Shown: positions 1 through 8,090 of the stretch, in pieces
Position numbering within the stretch: the stretch's first letter is position 1
Layout: each line of letters opens with the position of its first letter
Assembly: GCA_903789615.1 (NCBI GenBank)
Contig: CAIFEV010000001.1
Location: forward strand, 124,001-188,000
DNA from: an uncultured Lachnospiraceae bacterium
Lineage (GTDB): Bacteria; Bacillota; Clostridia; Lachnospirales; Lachnospiraceae
Direction of reading: 5' to 3'
Length of the DNA stretch: 64,000 nucleotides
Notes under the pieces: generated by a model
What the model saw: only the letters and a program-made list of their open reading frames with translations
Told to the model about the DNA's origin: nothing
The model's database searches: none
Translations under genes and position numbers: made by a program

Positions 1-780
<780 letters not shown>

Positions 781-782
781 AA

Positions 783-804
783 AATCCCGCTAATGTGCGG
801 GATT
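783..804 (-). terminator. Hairpin that reads as an intrinsic terminator on the minus strand
   Basis: The arms AATCCCGC (783-790) and GCGGGATT (797-804) form a perfect 8-bp stem with a 6-base loop. On the plus strand it is followed by AAACAG, so it lacks a U-tract for eno. On the minus strand the stem runs into six T residues (784-779), the classic terminator form. No minus-strand gene lies immediately upstream of it; the nearest is bioY, beyond the oppositely oriented SDR gene. Confidence 0.55.
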
Positions 805-821
805 AAACAGAGGAGAAACAT

Positions 822-1664
822 ATGGAACTGCCTTTTCAGATTGATCTGACAGGTCAGACCGCTGTGGTGACGGGCGGCAGCGGCGTCATCGGCGGAGTGT
901 TCTGCCGGGCGCTTGCCGCCTGCGGGGCACAGGTCGCGGTACTAGGCCGCAGCAGCGAAAAATCGGAAGCGGCCGCTGAGGCAATCCGCAAAGAGGGCGG
1001 GAAGGCTTTCGGCATCGCGGCAGACGTGCTGGACAGGGACAGCCTGCTTGCGGCCAGAGAGAGTATTCTCTCTGGCACCGGCGGGATCAACATCCTTGTC
1101 AACTGCGCGGGCGGCGCCGTGCCGGGAGCTGCCATCCCGCAGGACAGGCTGGCGGAAGCCGCTCCGGGCGAGACGACCTTTTTCACGGCTGATATCGAAA
1201 AAATTCACAGGGAACTGGACCTCAACATCTACGGGACCATGCTCCCGACGCAGATCTTCGGCGAGTGCCTCCCCGGGCAACAAAATGCAAACATCATCAA
1301 CATCGCCAGCATGGGCTCGGACAGGCCGCTCACCAGACTTGCCGGTTATTCGGCGGCCAAGGCTGCCGTGGCGAATTTCACGCAGTGGGCTGCGACGTAT
1401 TTCGCGAAATCCGGCGTGCGGGTCAATGCGATCGCACCGGGGTTCTTCCACACGACGCAGAATCACTCGCTGCAGTACAATCCGGACGGAACGCCGACAG
1501 TGCGCTCCGGAAAAATCCTGCGCGCCACGCCCATGGAGCGCTACGGACAGCCGGAGGACCTGATCGGCGCGCTTCTGTATCTTGTCAGCCCGAAGGGCAG
1601 TGCATTTGTCACGGGCGTGGTTCTGCCGGTAGACGGCGGATTTGAGGCGTACAGCGGCGTATAA
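822..1664 (+). CDS. SDR-family oxidoreductase, probable D-mannonate/fructuronate oxidoreductase
   Basis: A 280-residue classical short-chain dehydrogenase with the nucleotide-binding motif TGGSGVIGG near residue 17, NCAGG, a catalytic serine in NIASM and YSAAKAA carrying the Tyr-x3-Lys pair. The C-terminal LPVDGGF is typical of the family. The closest remembered relatives are SDR-type D-mannonate oxidoreductases (the Bacillus UxuB/YjmF type), which reduce fructuronate to mannonate with NAD(P)H; the uxuA-uxuB genes nearby fit that role. The ribosome site AGAGGAG precedes the ATG with good spacing. It lies 41 bases after eno with no plus-strand terminator between them, so read-through is possible. 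Substrate is inferred, and another sugar-acid dehydrogenase is possible. Its stop is only 4 bases from the convergent bioY stop. Confidence 0.8.
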   Translation: MELPFQIDLTGQTAVVTGGSGVIGGVFCRALAACGAQVAVLGRSSEKSEAAAEAIRKEGGKAFGIAADVLDRDSLLAARESILSGTGGINILVNCAGGAVPGAAIPQDRLAEAAPGETTFFTADIEKIHRELDLNIYGTMLPTQIFGECLPGQQNANIINIASMGSDRPLTRLAGYSAAKAAVANFTQWAATYFAKSGVRVNAIAPGFFHTTQNHSLQYNPDGTPTVRSGKILRATPMERYGQPEDLIGALLYLVSPKGSAFVTGVVLPVDGGFEAYSGV

Positions 1665-1668
1665 AAGG

Positions 1669-2226
1669 TCAGCCGGCCATGACGCGCCGGAAGGCGGGCA
1701 CAATCTGTGCAGCGACGACGGATTTCACGAGGTCAAGCGGAATAAAGGGCACGAAGCCTGCCAGCAGCCCCACGGTGAGTCCGAGCTGGTTCATGTGCAT
1801 GAGCCAGAACGTGCCGAACAGGTCAATGAAGACGGCGCCGGCGACGGCGGCAAGCGTGTAGCGTAAACGGCTGTAGGAGCGGCCGCGCAGAAGCGGCAGC
1901 AGCAGTCCCACGAGCGGGAAGACGGCCGTGTAGCCGCCGTAGGGCATCAGGAGATAACCGAAGCCCGAACCGCCTCCGATGAAGACCGGCAGCCCGATGA
2001 TGCCCAGAAGCATCCAGACCAGAATGATGAGGAATGCGTCAAGCGGCGGAAACAGCAGTGCGATGAGCAGAATCACGAAGTTGAGCATCGTGATGTGGGG
2101 AGCACCCGGCAGCGGCAGCGGAATGCTGATGTAGGCGGACACGCAGAGAACAGCGGCGAAAAGCGCCATGGTAACCAGCCGCTTCGCGCCCGTGCGCTTC
2201 CCGGCCTGAGCAGACATGGATGACAT
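1669..2226 (-). CDS. bioY: BioY biotin transporter, substrate-binding S component
   Basis: BioY is the membrane S component of the ECF biotin importer; it binds biotin and works with a shared EcfT/EcfA module or alone. The protein has about six hydrophobic segments. The family features PLPGAPHIT, FIGGGSGFGYLLMPYGGY and a C-terminal IPLDLVKSVVAA are visible. I place the start at the ATG complementary to 2224-2226, because the ribosome site GAGGAGGAA (2231-2239) is at the right distance. A longer reading from 2250 would begin almost at the predicted transcript start. A consensus promoter and a BirA operator lie directly upstream, so the gene should be repressed when biotin is plentiful. The cluster with accB at 33.7-41.7 kb is the likely consumer of biotin. 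Confidence 0.95.
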   Translation of the reverse strand: MSSMSAQAGKRTGAKRLVTMALFAAVLCVSAYISIPLPLPGAPHITMLNFVILLIALLFPPLDAFLIILVWMLLGIIGLPVFIGGGSGFGYLLMPYGGYTAVFPLVGLLLPLLRGRSYSRLRYTLAAVAGAVFIDLFGTFWLMHMNQLGLTVGLLAGFVPFIPLDLVKSVVAAQIVPAFRRVMAG

Positions 2227-2258
2227 GATTTTCCTCCTCTTCGTAAACAACGGAAGTG

Positions 2259-2287
2259 ATTGTATCGGATGACAAATGAATTGTCAA
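2259..2287 (-). promoter_or_regulatory. Promoter of bioY
   Basis: Read on the minus strand, TTGACA (2287-2282) and TACAAT (2264-2259) are separated by exactly 17 bases, close to the sigma-A consensus. Transcription would start near 2252, leaving a leader of about 25 bases. The -35 hexamer lies inside the BirA operator, so repressor binding would exclude RNA polymerase. Confidence 0.85.
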
Positions 2288-2314
2288 CCTGAAGGCACGA
2301 ATTCAGGTTGACAA
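2281..2314. promoter_or_regulatory. BirA (biotin repressor) operator
   Basis: TTGTCAACC (2281-2289) and GGTTGACAA (2306-2314) form a perfect 9-bp inverted repeat with a 16-base spacer. This matches the known BirA operator form in Firmicutes, TTGTnAACC-N14-16-GGTTnACAA. It overlaps the -35 box of bioY, so biotin-charged BirA should repress bioY. The birA gene itself is not in the window. Confidence 0.92.
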
Positions 2315-2500
2315 TTTTTTATGTCCGGGGGTACGCTTTAGGCTTCCTGCGGCTTGCCGCCGGGAGACCGTTTCTGCCGGATTCCGGATTTTCGGCATTC
2401 TCCTCCGGTGCGAACGTGTCGATAACCGGTGATATGCTCAATGTGAAGGGGATAACGGCGAAAAAAGACCTTGAAACCATCCGGAACATGAACTTCTGCT
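2315..2500. other. Intergenic stretch without recognised content
   Basis: Between the BirA operator and the cre box there is a GC-rich stretch with small open frames on both strands but no ribosome site, domain or recognisable homology. I see no gene, RNA or repeat here. Confidence 0.5.
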
Positions 2501-2514
2501 TGTAAACGCTTTCA
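2501..2514 (+). promoter_or_regulatory. cre box (CcpA catabolite control site) upstream of uxuA
   Basis: TGTAAACGCTTTCA fits the Gram-positive cre consensus TGWAARCGYTWNCW at every position. It sits about 38 bases before the putative -35 and 137 bases before the uxuA start. A site that far upstream may act by activation or by a second upstream promoter. The context of hexuronate catabolism is a common CcpA target. Confidence 0.75.
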
Positions 2515-2551
2515 TATCGTTGTAGTATGCGGTAGTGGGTATTGAAAACGG

Positions 2552-2581
2552 TTGTGAGCGACATCCTTTCGGTGCTACAAT
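2552..2581 (+). promoter_or_regulatory. Probable promoter of uxuA-uxuB
   Basis: TTGTGA (2552-2557) and TACAAT (2576-2581) are separated by 18 bases. The -10 box is good and the -35 box is moderate. The leader to the uxuA ATG would be about 60 bases and carries the ribosome site AAAGGAG at 2633-2639. Confidence 0.55.
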
Positions 2582-2650
2582 ACAGGCAGATATGGGACGT
2601 GAAACGGCCACTTTTGTCCCCGGAAAACGTAAAAAGGAGAAAATGAGCAT

Positions 2651-3784
2651 ATGGAAATGACACTGCGCTGGTACGGCAAGAACTTTGACTCGGTCACCCT
2701 GAAGGAAATCCGTCAGATCCCGGGCGTGAAGGGCGTCATCACGACGCTGTATGACACGACACCGGGCGAAGTGTGGCAGCCGGAGCGGATTGCCGCGCTC
2801 AAGAAGGACGTTGAGGATGCAGGACTTAAAATCTCCGGCATCGAGTCGGTCAATGTATGCGACTCGATCAAAGTGGGAGACGGCGACCGCGACAAGTATA
2901 TCGACAACTACATTCAGACGCTTAAAAACCTCGGCGAAGCGGACATCCATATGGTCTGCTACAACTTCATGCCGGTCTTTGACTGGACCAGAACCGAGCT
3001 TGCAAGAAGAAAGCCGGACGGCTCCACCGGTCTTGCCTACAACCAGAAGGCGATCGACGCCATTGATCCGGACCATCTGGCCGAGTCCGTTCAGAAGATG
3101 AGCAACGGCACGGTTATGCCGGGCTGGGAGCCGGAGCGCATGGCGCAGGTGACGAAGCTCTTTGATATGTACAAGGATGTCGACGGCGAGAAGCTCTTTG
3201 ACAACCTGGTGTATTTCCTGAAGGCGATCATGCCTGTCTGCGACAAGTATGACATCAACATGGCGATTCATCCGGATGATCCGGCGTGGTCCGTATTCGG
3301 CCTGACCCGCATCATCAACTCCGAGGCCGGAATTCTGCGTCTGATGAAGGCGGTCGACAACGTGCACAACGGCGTGACCTTCTGCTCGGGATCCTACGGC
3401 ACGAATCTTGAGAATGATCTGCCGCACATGATCCGCGCGCTGGGCAATCGCATCCATTTCGCACATGTGCGCAACCTGAAGTTCAACGACACATCCAGAG
3501 AAAACTATGACTTCGAGGAGGCGCAGCATCTGTCCTCCGACGGCAACTTCGACATGTACGAGATCATGAGAGCTCTGTACGAGACCGGCTTTGACGGCCC
3601 GATCAGACCGGACCACGGCCGCATGATCTGGGACGAGGTCGACAAGCCGGGCGTCATCCCGGGCTACGGTCTGTACGACAGAGCGCTGGGCGCGACGTAT
3701 CTGAACGGACTCTGGGAGGCTATCGACAAGGCGGAGACAAGAGGCATTCCGTCCGGGCTCAGAGAGAAGAATCTTCATAAATGA
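2651..3784 (+). CDS. uxuA: Mannonate dehydratase
   Basis: UxuA dehydrates D-mannonate to 2-keto-3-deoxy-D-gluconate in the glucuronate (and, via isomers, galacturonate) pathway. The 377-residue protein has the expected TIM-barrel opening LRWYGKNFDSVTL, the IPGVKGVITTLYD segment, the metal-site stretch AIHPDDPAWSVFG and the C-terminal RPDHGRMIWDE, all characteristic of the family. Its length is close to the usual 350-390. An out-of-frame ATG at 2643 was rejected in favour of ATG 2651, which gives the conserved N terminus and lies 11 bases after AAAGGAG. It is followed after 22 bases by uxuB, with which it forms an operon behind the promoter and cre box. The 2-keto-3-deoxygluconate kinase and aldolase are not in the window. 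Confidence 0.95.
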   Translation: MEMTLRWYGKNFDSVTLKEIRQIPGVKGVITTLYDTTPGEVWQPERIAALKKDVEDAGLKISGIESVNVCDSIKVGDGDRDKYIDNYIQTLKNLGEADIHMVCYNFMPVFDWTRTELARRKPDGSTGLAYNQKAIDAIDPDHLAESVQKMSNGTVMPGWEPERMAQVTKLFDMYKDVDGEKLFDNLVYFLKAIMPVCDKYDINMAIHPDDPAWSVFGLTRIINSEAGILRLMKAVDNVHNGVTFCSGSYGTNLENDLPHMIRALGNRIHFAHVRNLKFNDTSRENYDFEEAQHLSSDGNFDMYEIMRALYETGFDGPIRPDHGRMIWDEVDKPGVIPGYGLYDRALGATYLNGLWEAIDKAETRGIPSGLREKNLHK

Positions 3785-3806
3785 CAGGTGAGTAGGAGAG
3801 AATGAG

Positions 3807-5429
3807 ATGAAGCTTAGTTTAGAGGGTCTTAAGAACAGCCAGGAATGGCTTGACAAGGGATATGTGCTGCCTAAGTTCAACATTCAGGCGGTCGCGGAGG
3901 AGACAAAGAAGCATCCGGTATGGGTGCATTTCGGCGCCGGCAACATCTTCCGTGCGTTCCAGGCCAATCTCGCGCAGCAGATGATCGAGAAGGGCGAGAT
4001 GAAGTCCGGCATCACCGTGTGCGAGGGCTTTGACTATGAGATCGTGGAGAAGCAGTACCGCCCGCACGACAATCTGTCCATCCTTGTGACGCTCAAGTCC
4101 ACCGGCGATGTGGAAAAGACGGTCATCGGCTCCATCGGCGAGTCGACGATCCTGGATTCCGAAAACAAGGCGGAATTCGACCGCCTGAAGGAGATCTTTT
4201 CCGCGGATACGCTGCAGCTGTGCACGTTCACGGTTACCGAGAAGGGCTACAGTCTGGTCAACGGCCGCGGCGAGCAGCTTCCGGCCGTTTCCGCGGATTT
4301 CGCGGCGGGCCCGGAAAAGCCGGCGAGCTACATCGGCAAGGTTGTTTCCCTGCTCTACACGAGATATCTGGACGGCAGAAAGCCGATCGCCATGGTGTCC
4401 ACCGACAACTGTTCTCACAACGGTGAGAAGCTTTACAATTCCGTGATGGCTTACGCGAAGGCCTGGGTTGAAGGCGGAAAGGCCGAGGCGGGATTCCTCG
4501 ACTATCTGAACGACGAGACGAAGGTATCCTTCCCGTGGTCCATGATCGACAAGATCACCCCGCGCCCGGACAAGTCCGTTGAGGAGATCCTGCGCAAAGA
4601 CGGTCTGGAAGACCTGGATCCGGTTGTCACCACGAAGAAGACGTGGGTGGCTCCATTTGTCAACGCGGAAGAGACGCAGTATCTGGTCATCGAGGACAAG
4701 TTCCCGAACGGCCGTCCGGCTCTGCAGGATGTCGGAGTTATCTTCACAAGCCGCGAGACGGTCAACGACGTTGAGCGCATGAAGGTGACGACCTGCCTGA
4801 ACCCGCTGCACACGGCGCTGGCTGTGTACGGCTGCCTGCTCGGTTTCACCAAGATTTCCGACGAGATGAAGGACACGGAGCTCGTGAACCTGGTCGATAT
4901 CCTCGGCTACAAGGAAGGCCTTCCGGTTGTAAAGGATCCGGGCGTTCTGAATCCGAAGGAATTCATCGACACCGTGCTCAAAGTCCGGGTTCCGAATCCG
5001 TTCATGCCGGATACCCCGCAGAGAATCGCGACCGACACATCTCAGAAGCTGGCGATCCGTTACGGCGAGACCATCAAGTCTTACATCGCCGATCCGGGCA
5101 GAGACCCGAAGTCCCTGACCATGATCCCGCTGGTTCACGCGGGATGGCTGCGGTATCTTATGGCTGTCGATGATGCGGGTAAGGCTTTCGAGCCGTCGCC
5201 GGATCCGCTTCTGGAGGACGCTCAAAAGTTCGTCAGCGGCTTTACGCTCGGTGAGGTTCCGTCGGCAGAAGACACAAAGAAGGCTCTGCTTCCGCTTCTT
5301 AAAAACAAGCAGATCTTCGGCGTGGATCTTGACGAGACAGGTCTTGCCGACAAGGTTGTGGACTTCTTCCGTCAGGAGATCGCCGGTCCGGGCGCCGTCA
5401 GAGCGACCCTGAAGAAGTACGTGGACTGA
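3807..5429 (+). CDS. uxuB: Fructuronate reductase / D-mannonate oxidoreductase, mannitol dehydrogenase family
   Basis: The enzyme reduces D-fructuronate to D-mannonate with NADH, giving the substrate of UxuA. The 540-residue length and the long-chain polyol-dehydrogenase features fit: VWVHFGAGNIFRAFQ near residues 38-52 (nucleotide site), MVSTDNCSHNGEKL, and the conserved catalytic lysine region with TCLNPLHTALAVYGCLLG. It follows uxuA by 22 bases and has a GGAGAG ribosome site. A strong terminator follows at 5468. It is not homologous to the SDR protein at 822, so the region seems to carry two different enzyme types for the same or a similar step. Confidence 0.93.
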   Translation: MKLSLEGLKNSQEWLDKGYVLPKFNIQAVAEETKKHPVWVHFGAGNIFRAFQANLAQQMIEKGEMKSGITVCEGFDYEIVEKQYRPHDNLSILVTLKSTGDVEKTVIGSIGESTILDSENKAEFDRLKEIFSADTLQLCTFTVTEKGYSLVNGRGEQLPAVSADFAAGPEKPASYIGKVVSLLYTRYLDGRKPIAMVSTDNCSHNGEKLYNSVMAYAKAWVEGGKAEAGFLDYLNDETKVSFPWSMIDKITPRPDKSVEEILRKDGLEDLDPVVTTKKTWVAPFVNAEETQYLVIEDKFPNGRPALQDVGVIFTSRETVNDVERMKVTTCLNPLHTALAVYGCLLGFTKISDEMKDTELVNLVDILGYKEGLPVVKDPGVLNPKEFIDTVLKVRVPNPFMPDTPQRIATDTSQKLAIRYGETIKSYIADPGRDPKSLTMIPLVHAGWLRYLMAVDDAGKAFEPSPDPLLEDAQKFVSGFTLGEVPSAEDTKKALLPLLKNKQIFGVDLDETGLADKVVDFFRQEIAGPGAVRATLKKYVD

Positions 5430-5467
5430 CAGGAAAGCCGAAAGAACACAGGAAGTTACGATTCGCC

Positions 5468-5509
5468 GCACCGGTTCTTTTCCGCAGCAGGAAAGGGGCC
5501 GGTGCTTTT
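5468..5509 (+). terminator. Intrinsic terminator after uxuB
   Basis: GCACCGG (5468-5474) pairs with CCGGTGC (5499-5505), with additional partial pairing within the loop, and five T residues follow. It closes the uxuA-uxuB operon 39 bases after the stop codon. The stretch up to the next promoter at 5608 shows no gene. Confidence 0.88.
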
Positions 5510-5607
5510 TGCTTTGGCAGCGCCGTCAGAGAAGCCGTCAAAAGTGCAGGCGCTCCGCCTGGAGGGGAGAAGTTCACAGGGACTGAAAATCTCAAAAAAA
5601 ACAGACG

Positions 5608-5636
5608 TTGGCATCTTCCCGCATTTCCGGTATAAT
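5608..5636 (+). promoter_or_regulatory. Promoter of the nhaC-hydrolase-GH51 operon
   Basis: TTGGCA (5608-5613) and TATAAT (5631-5636) are separated by 17 bases, a near-consensus sigma-A promoter. Transcription should start around 5643, just before the inverted repeat at 5648. Confidence 0.85.
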
Positions 5637-5647
5637 CGGATTTATCA

Positions 5648-5671
5648 CGTTGAAGCGCGACGCTTTCAACG
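5648..5671. promoter_or_regulatory. Inverted repeat at the nhaC transcript start, possible operator
   Basis: CGTTGAAGCG and CGCTTTCAACG face each other across three bases, with one extra base in the right arm. The repeat begins about 12 bases after the -10 box. TTGAA-GCG/CGC-TTCAA half-sites resemble LacI-family operators, but the spacing is wider than usual; a 5' mRNA stem is the alternative. Confidence 0.5.
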
Positions 5672-5690
5672 AATGAAATGAGGGAATGGT

Positions 5691-7130
5691 ATGAAAGAGA
5701 ATCAAACGAATAAGCCGGACAGGAAGATGAACGGGATCCAGTCGGTCCTCCTTCTTGTCTGCATCATCGCTGCCGTTGCGCTCTGCATCCGGCTGAAGAC
5801 CGGAGGGCCGATGATCGGCCTGTTCATGAGCTGGATCATCATCTGGCTGTTCTGTCTGCTGATGCGGATTCCGTACAGCCGGATAGTCAGGAAAGCGTAT
5901 GACGCCATCCGCGTCGTCGTGCCGGTGCTCTGTCTGCTGATGGCCATCGGTGTTATGATCGGCACCTGGCTGCAGAGCGGCACGATCGCCGAAATCATTT
6001 CCTTCGGGCTTCAGGCCGTAAATCCCAGGTTTCTGCTGCCCGTCACACTTCTTTTCTGCGCGCTGCTCAGTGTCGTCACCGGGACCTCCTATGGTTCGGT
6101 CGGCAGCGCCGGCGTGGCCATGATGGCTATCGGAAACGCCATGGGGATAAATCCCGGCATGGTGGCCGGCGCTGTGATCTGCGGCTCGATGTTTGGCGAC
6201 AAGCTGAGTCCGCTCTCGGACACCACGAATCTGGCGGCAGCGGTCGCCGGCACGAAGGTGTCTAAGCACGTGCGTTCGATGCTCTGGACGACGCTTCCGA
6301 CATTTGCCATCACGCTTGTCATCTTTGCCGTTCTGGGAATGCAGGTGACGGGCGGCAGCTATCAGGCGGCGGACGTTTCCGGGTATATCACGGCGCTGGC
6401 CTCTGAGTACAGGCCCGGGCCTGTCACGCTCATTCCGGCGGCTGTAATTATCGTTCTGCTTCTTCTGAAAGTCGACGCTATTTCCGCGCTCGGCCTTTCA
6501 TCGGTGGCGGCCGGGGCGGTGTCCTGTCTGTATCAGGGAATACCGCTTGCCTCTGTTATCCGCACCGCATACAGCGGCTACACGACGGGTATCGAAGCGC
6601 CGGTTCTAAGGTCCATACTAAACCGCGGCGGCATGAGCAGCATGCTGCAGTATGTCGCGATCATCTGCTTCGCGGTCGGCATGGGCGGAATGCTTGACGA
6701 GCTGGGAGTGCTGGACAACGTGCTGAAGGTCATCACAAAGCACATCAAAAGCGACGGGCATCTGATCGTCTCCACGCTTCTCGTCGGATATGTAACGTCC
6801 GCGGTCAGCTGCTCCCAGCCGATGGCGCACGTTCTCACCGGCCGCATGATGGCGCCTAAGTTCAAAGAGCGCGGTGTCGCGCCGGAAATCCTCTCGCGCT
6901 GTCTGGAGGATTCCGGAACCCTGATCGGACCGATGATCCCGTGGCACGGCTATAGCGTGTACATGGCCGGGACACTTGGCGTTGCCTGGGCAGCCTTCGC
7001 GCCGTATCTGTTCCTGATCTATCTCACGCCGATCTTCAGCTGCTTTTACGGCTTCACCGGTATCTCCATCCGGCATCTGTCGCCGCAGCAGTATGAGGAA
7101 GAATTGAAAGAAAATACAGAGGAAGAATGA
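5691..7130 (+). CDS. nhaC: NhaC-type Na+/H+ antiporter family protein
   Basis: A polytopic membrane protein of 479 residues with about eleven to twelve hydrophobic segments, typical of the NhaC family (Na+/H+ or carboxylate/Na+ antiport). Family features include VTGTSYGSVGSAGVAM, the GSMFGDKLSPLSDTTNLAAA segment containing the conserved acidic pair near the middle, and DSGTLIGPMIPWHGYS in the C-terminal half. Ribosome site GAGGGAA precedes ATG 5691. It is followed after 3 bases by a metallo-hydrolase gene and then a GH51 glycosidase, so it is transcribed with sugar genes. That context makes import or export of a sugar acid or organic acid a reasonable alternative to pure ion homeostasis. The substrate cannot be read from sequence. 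Confidence 0.85.
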   Translation: MKENQTNKPDRKMNGIQSVLLLVCIIAAVALCIRLKTGGPMIGLFMSWIIIWLFCLLMRIPYSRIVRKAYDAIRVVVPVLCLLMAIGVMIGTWLQSGTIAEIISFGLQAVNPRFLLPVTLLFCALLSVVTGTSYGSVGSAGVAMMAIGNAMGINPGMVAGAVICGSMFGDKLSPLSDTTNLAAAVAGTKVSKHVRSMLWTTLPTFAITLVIFAVLGMQVTGGSYQAADVSGYITALASEYRPGPVTLIPAAVIIVLLLLKVDAISALGLSSVAAGAVSCLYQGIPLASVIRTAYSGYTTGIEAPVLRSILNRGGMSSMLQYVAIICFAVGMGGMLDELGVLDNVLKVITKHIKSDGHLIVSTLLVGYVTSAVSCSQPMAHVLTGRMMAPKFKERGVAPEILSRCLEDSGTLIGPMIPWHGYSVYMAGTLGVAWAAFAPYLFLIYLTPIFSCFYGFTGISIRHLSPQQYEEELKENTEEE

Positions 7131-7133
7131 CAA

Positions 7134-8015
7134 ATGACACAGACCAAGCTTGTGCTCCTGGGTACCGGGACGCCGAATGCCTGCCCGAATGCATCGGGCC
7201 CGGCGTCGGCAGTAGTTGTGGGTGACAGAGCCTATCTGGTTGATTTCGGACCCGGCGTCGTGCGCCAGGCCTCGAAGGCCTATTTTAACGGGATCGACGC
7301 GCTGCGGCCGGATCTTCTGCGTATCGCGTTCTGCACGCACCTGCACACGGATCACACCGTCGGGCTGCCGGACCTCATCTTCACGCCGTGGGTTTTGGAG
7401 CGAAACGAACCCCTCAAACTTTTCGGCCCGAAGGGAATTGCGGCTATGACGGAGCTTGTGACGAAGGCCTACTCCGTGGATATTGATTTCCGCATCCACG
7501 GGTTTGAGAAAGCCAATGAGACCGGGTACAAAACAGAGGTGACCGAGATCACGACACCCGGAATCATCTACAGGGATGACAGAGTCAGCGTCGAGGCGTT
7601 TCCGGTGAGTCACGGGACACTTGTGTGCTACGGGTACAAATTTGTCACGCCGGACAGGACGATCGTCATCACGGGCGACACCTGCCCGCTTGACATTGTG
7701 GCCGAAAAGGCAAAGGGAGCGGACGTCCTGCTTCACGAGGTGGAGTACGCGGGCGGCCTTTCCTCGCGGTCTCCTAAATGGCAGAAGTATCACAGGGAAG
7801 TTCACACGCTCAGTACCGACCTGGCGAAGGTCGCCGCCAAAGCGAGGCCGAAGCTGCTTGTGACGTATCACCGCATCTACCATATGAACATATTGGATAA
7901 TTCCAAAAATCTGGTGTGTGAAATGAACCGCCGGTGTGATACCATCTTACAGGAGATCCGGGACGCGGGATATGACGGGCCGGTCGTGAACGGAAATGAC
8001 CTCGACTGTTTCTGA
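7134..8015 (+). CDS. Metallo-beta-lactamase-fold hydrolase, RNase Z-like
   Basis: A 293-residue MBL-fold protein. The first metal motif HLHTDH is at about residues 67-72, preceded by the LLGTGTPN opening that is common to the RNase Z/arylsulfatase branch. Further ligands are the histidine in FPVSHGT, the aspartate in ITGDTCPLD and the C-terminal VTYHRIYH. The enzyme should be a soluble zinc hydrolase, but a true tRNA-processing RNase Z is unlikely, because the gene sits between nhaC and a glycosidase (3 bases after nhaC) and lacks an obvious exosite arm. A phosphodiesterase or lactonase acting in sugar or sugar-acid metabolism is possible. The function is unassigned beyond the fold. Confidence 0.85.
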   Translation: MTQTKLVLLGTGTPNACPNASGPASAVVVGDRAYLVDFGPGVVRQASKAYFNGIDALRPDLLRIAFCTHLHTDHTVGLPDLIFTPWVLERNEPLKLFGPKGIAAMTELVTKAYSVDIDFRIHGFEKANETGYKTEVTEITTPGIIYRDDRVSVEAFPVSHGTLVCYGYKFVTPDRTIVITGDTCPLDIVAEKAKGADVLLHEVEYAGGLSSRSPKWQKYHREVHTLSTDLAKVAAKARPKLLVTYHRIYHMNILDNSKNLVCEMNRRCDTILQEIRDAGYDGPVVNGNDLDCF

Positions 8016-8090
8016 CGCGTCTTCGTGAGAGGGGCGGGGCACCGCCTGAAAGTAAGCGGCATTAAAGCTTCGGGAAAGGAAAAAAGATAC

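Noticed and set aside
783-804. Terminator for eno on the plus strand
   Set aside because: The hairpin is followed by AAACAG and not a U-tract on the plus strand; the T-run exists only on the minus strand.
942-1703. Long open frame of 253 codons antisense to the SDR gene
   Set aside because: It is a frame shadow caused by GC-rich third positions; it has no ribosome site or recognisable domain.
2308-2505. Plus-strand open frame of 65 codons between bioY and uxuA
   Set aside because: It begins inside the BirA operator, has no ribosome site and no similarity to known proteins.
2438-3883. Open frame of 481 codons antisense to uxuA
   Set aside because: Shadow of uxuA with no domain; it also crosses the uxuA promoter and cre box.
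3819-5471. Open frame of 550 codons antisense to uxuB
   Set aside because: Its composition is arginine-, histidine- and leucine-rich, typical of an antisense shadow; uxuB on the plus strand is unmistakable.
7134-8015. Housekeeping RNase Z
   Set aside because: The operon context with nhaC and a glycosidase and the lack of a visible exosite arm argue against tRNA processing, although the fold is related.
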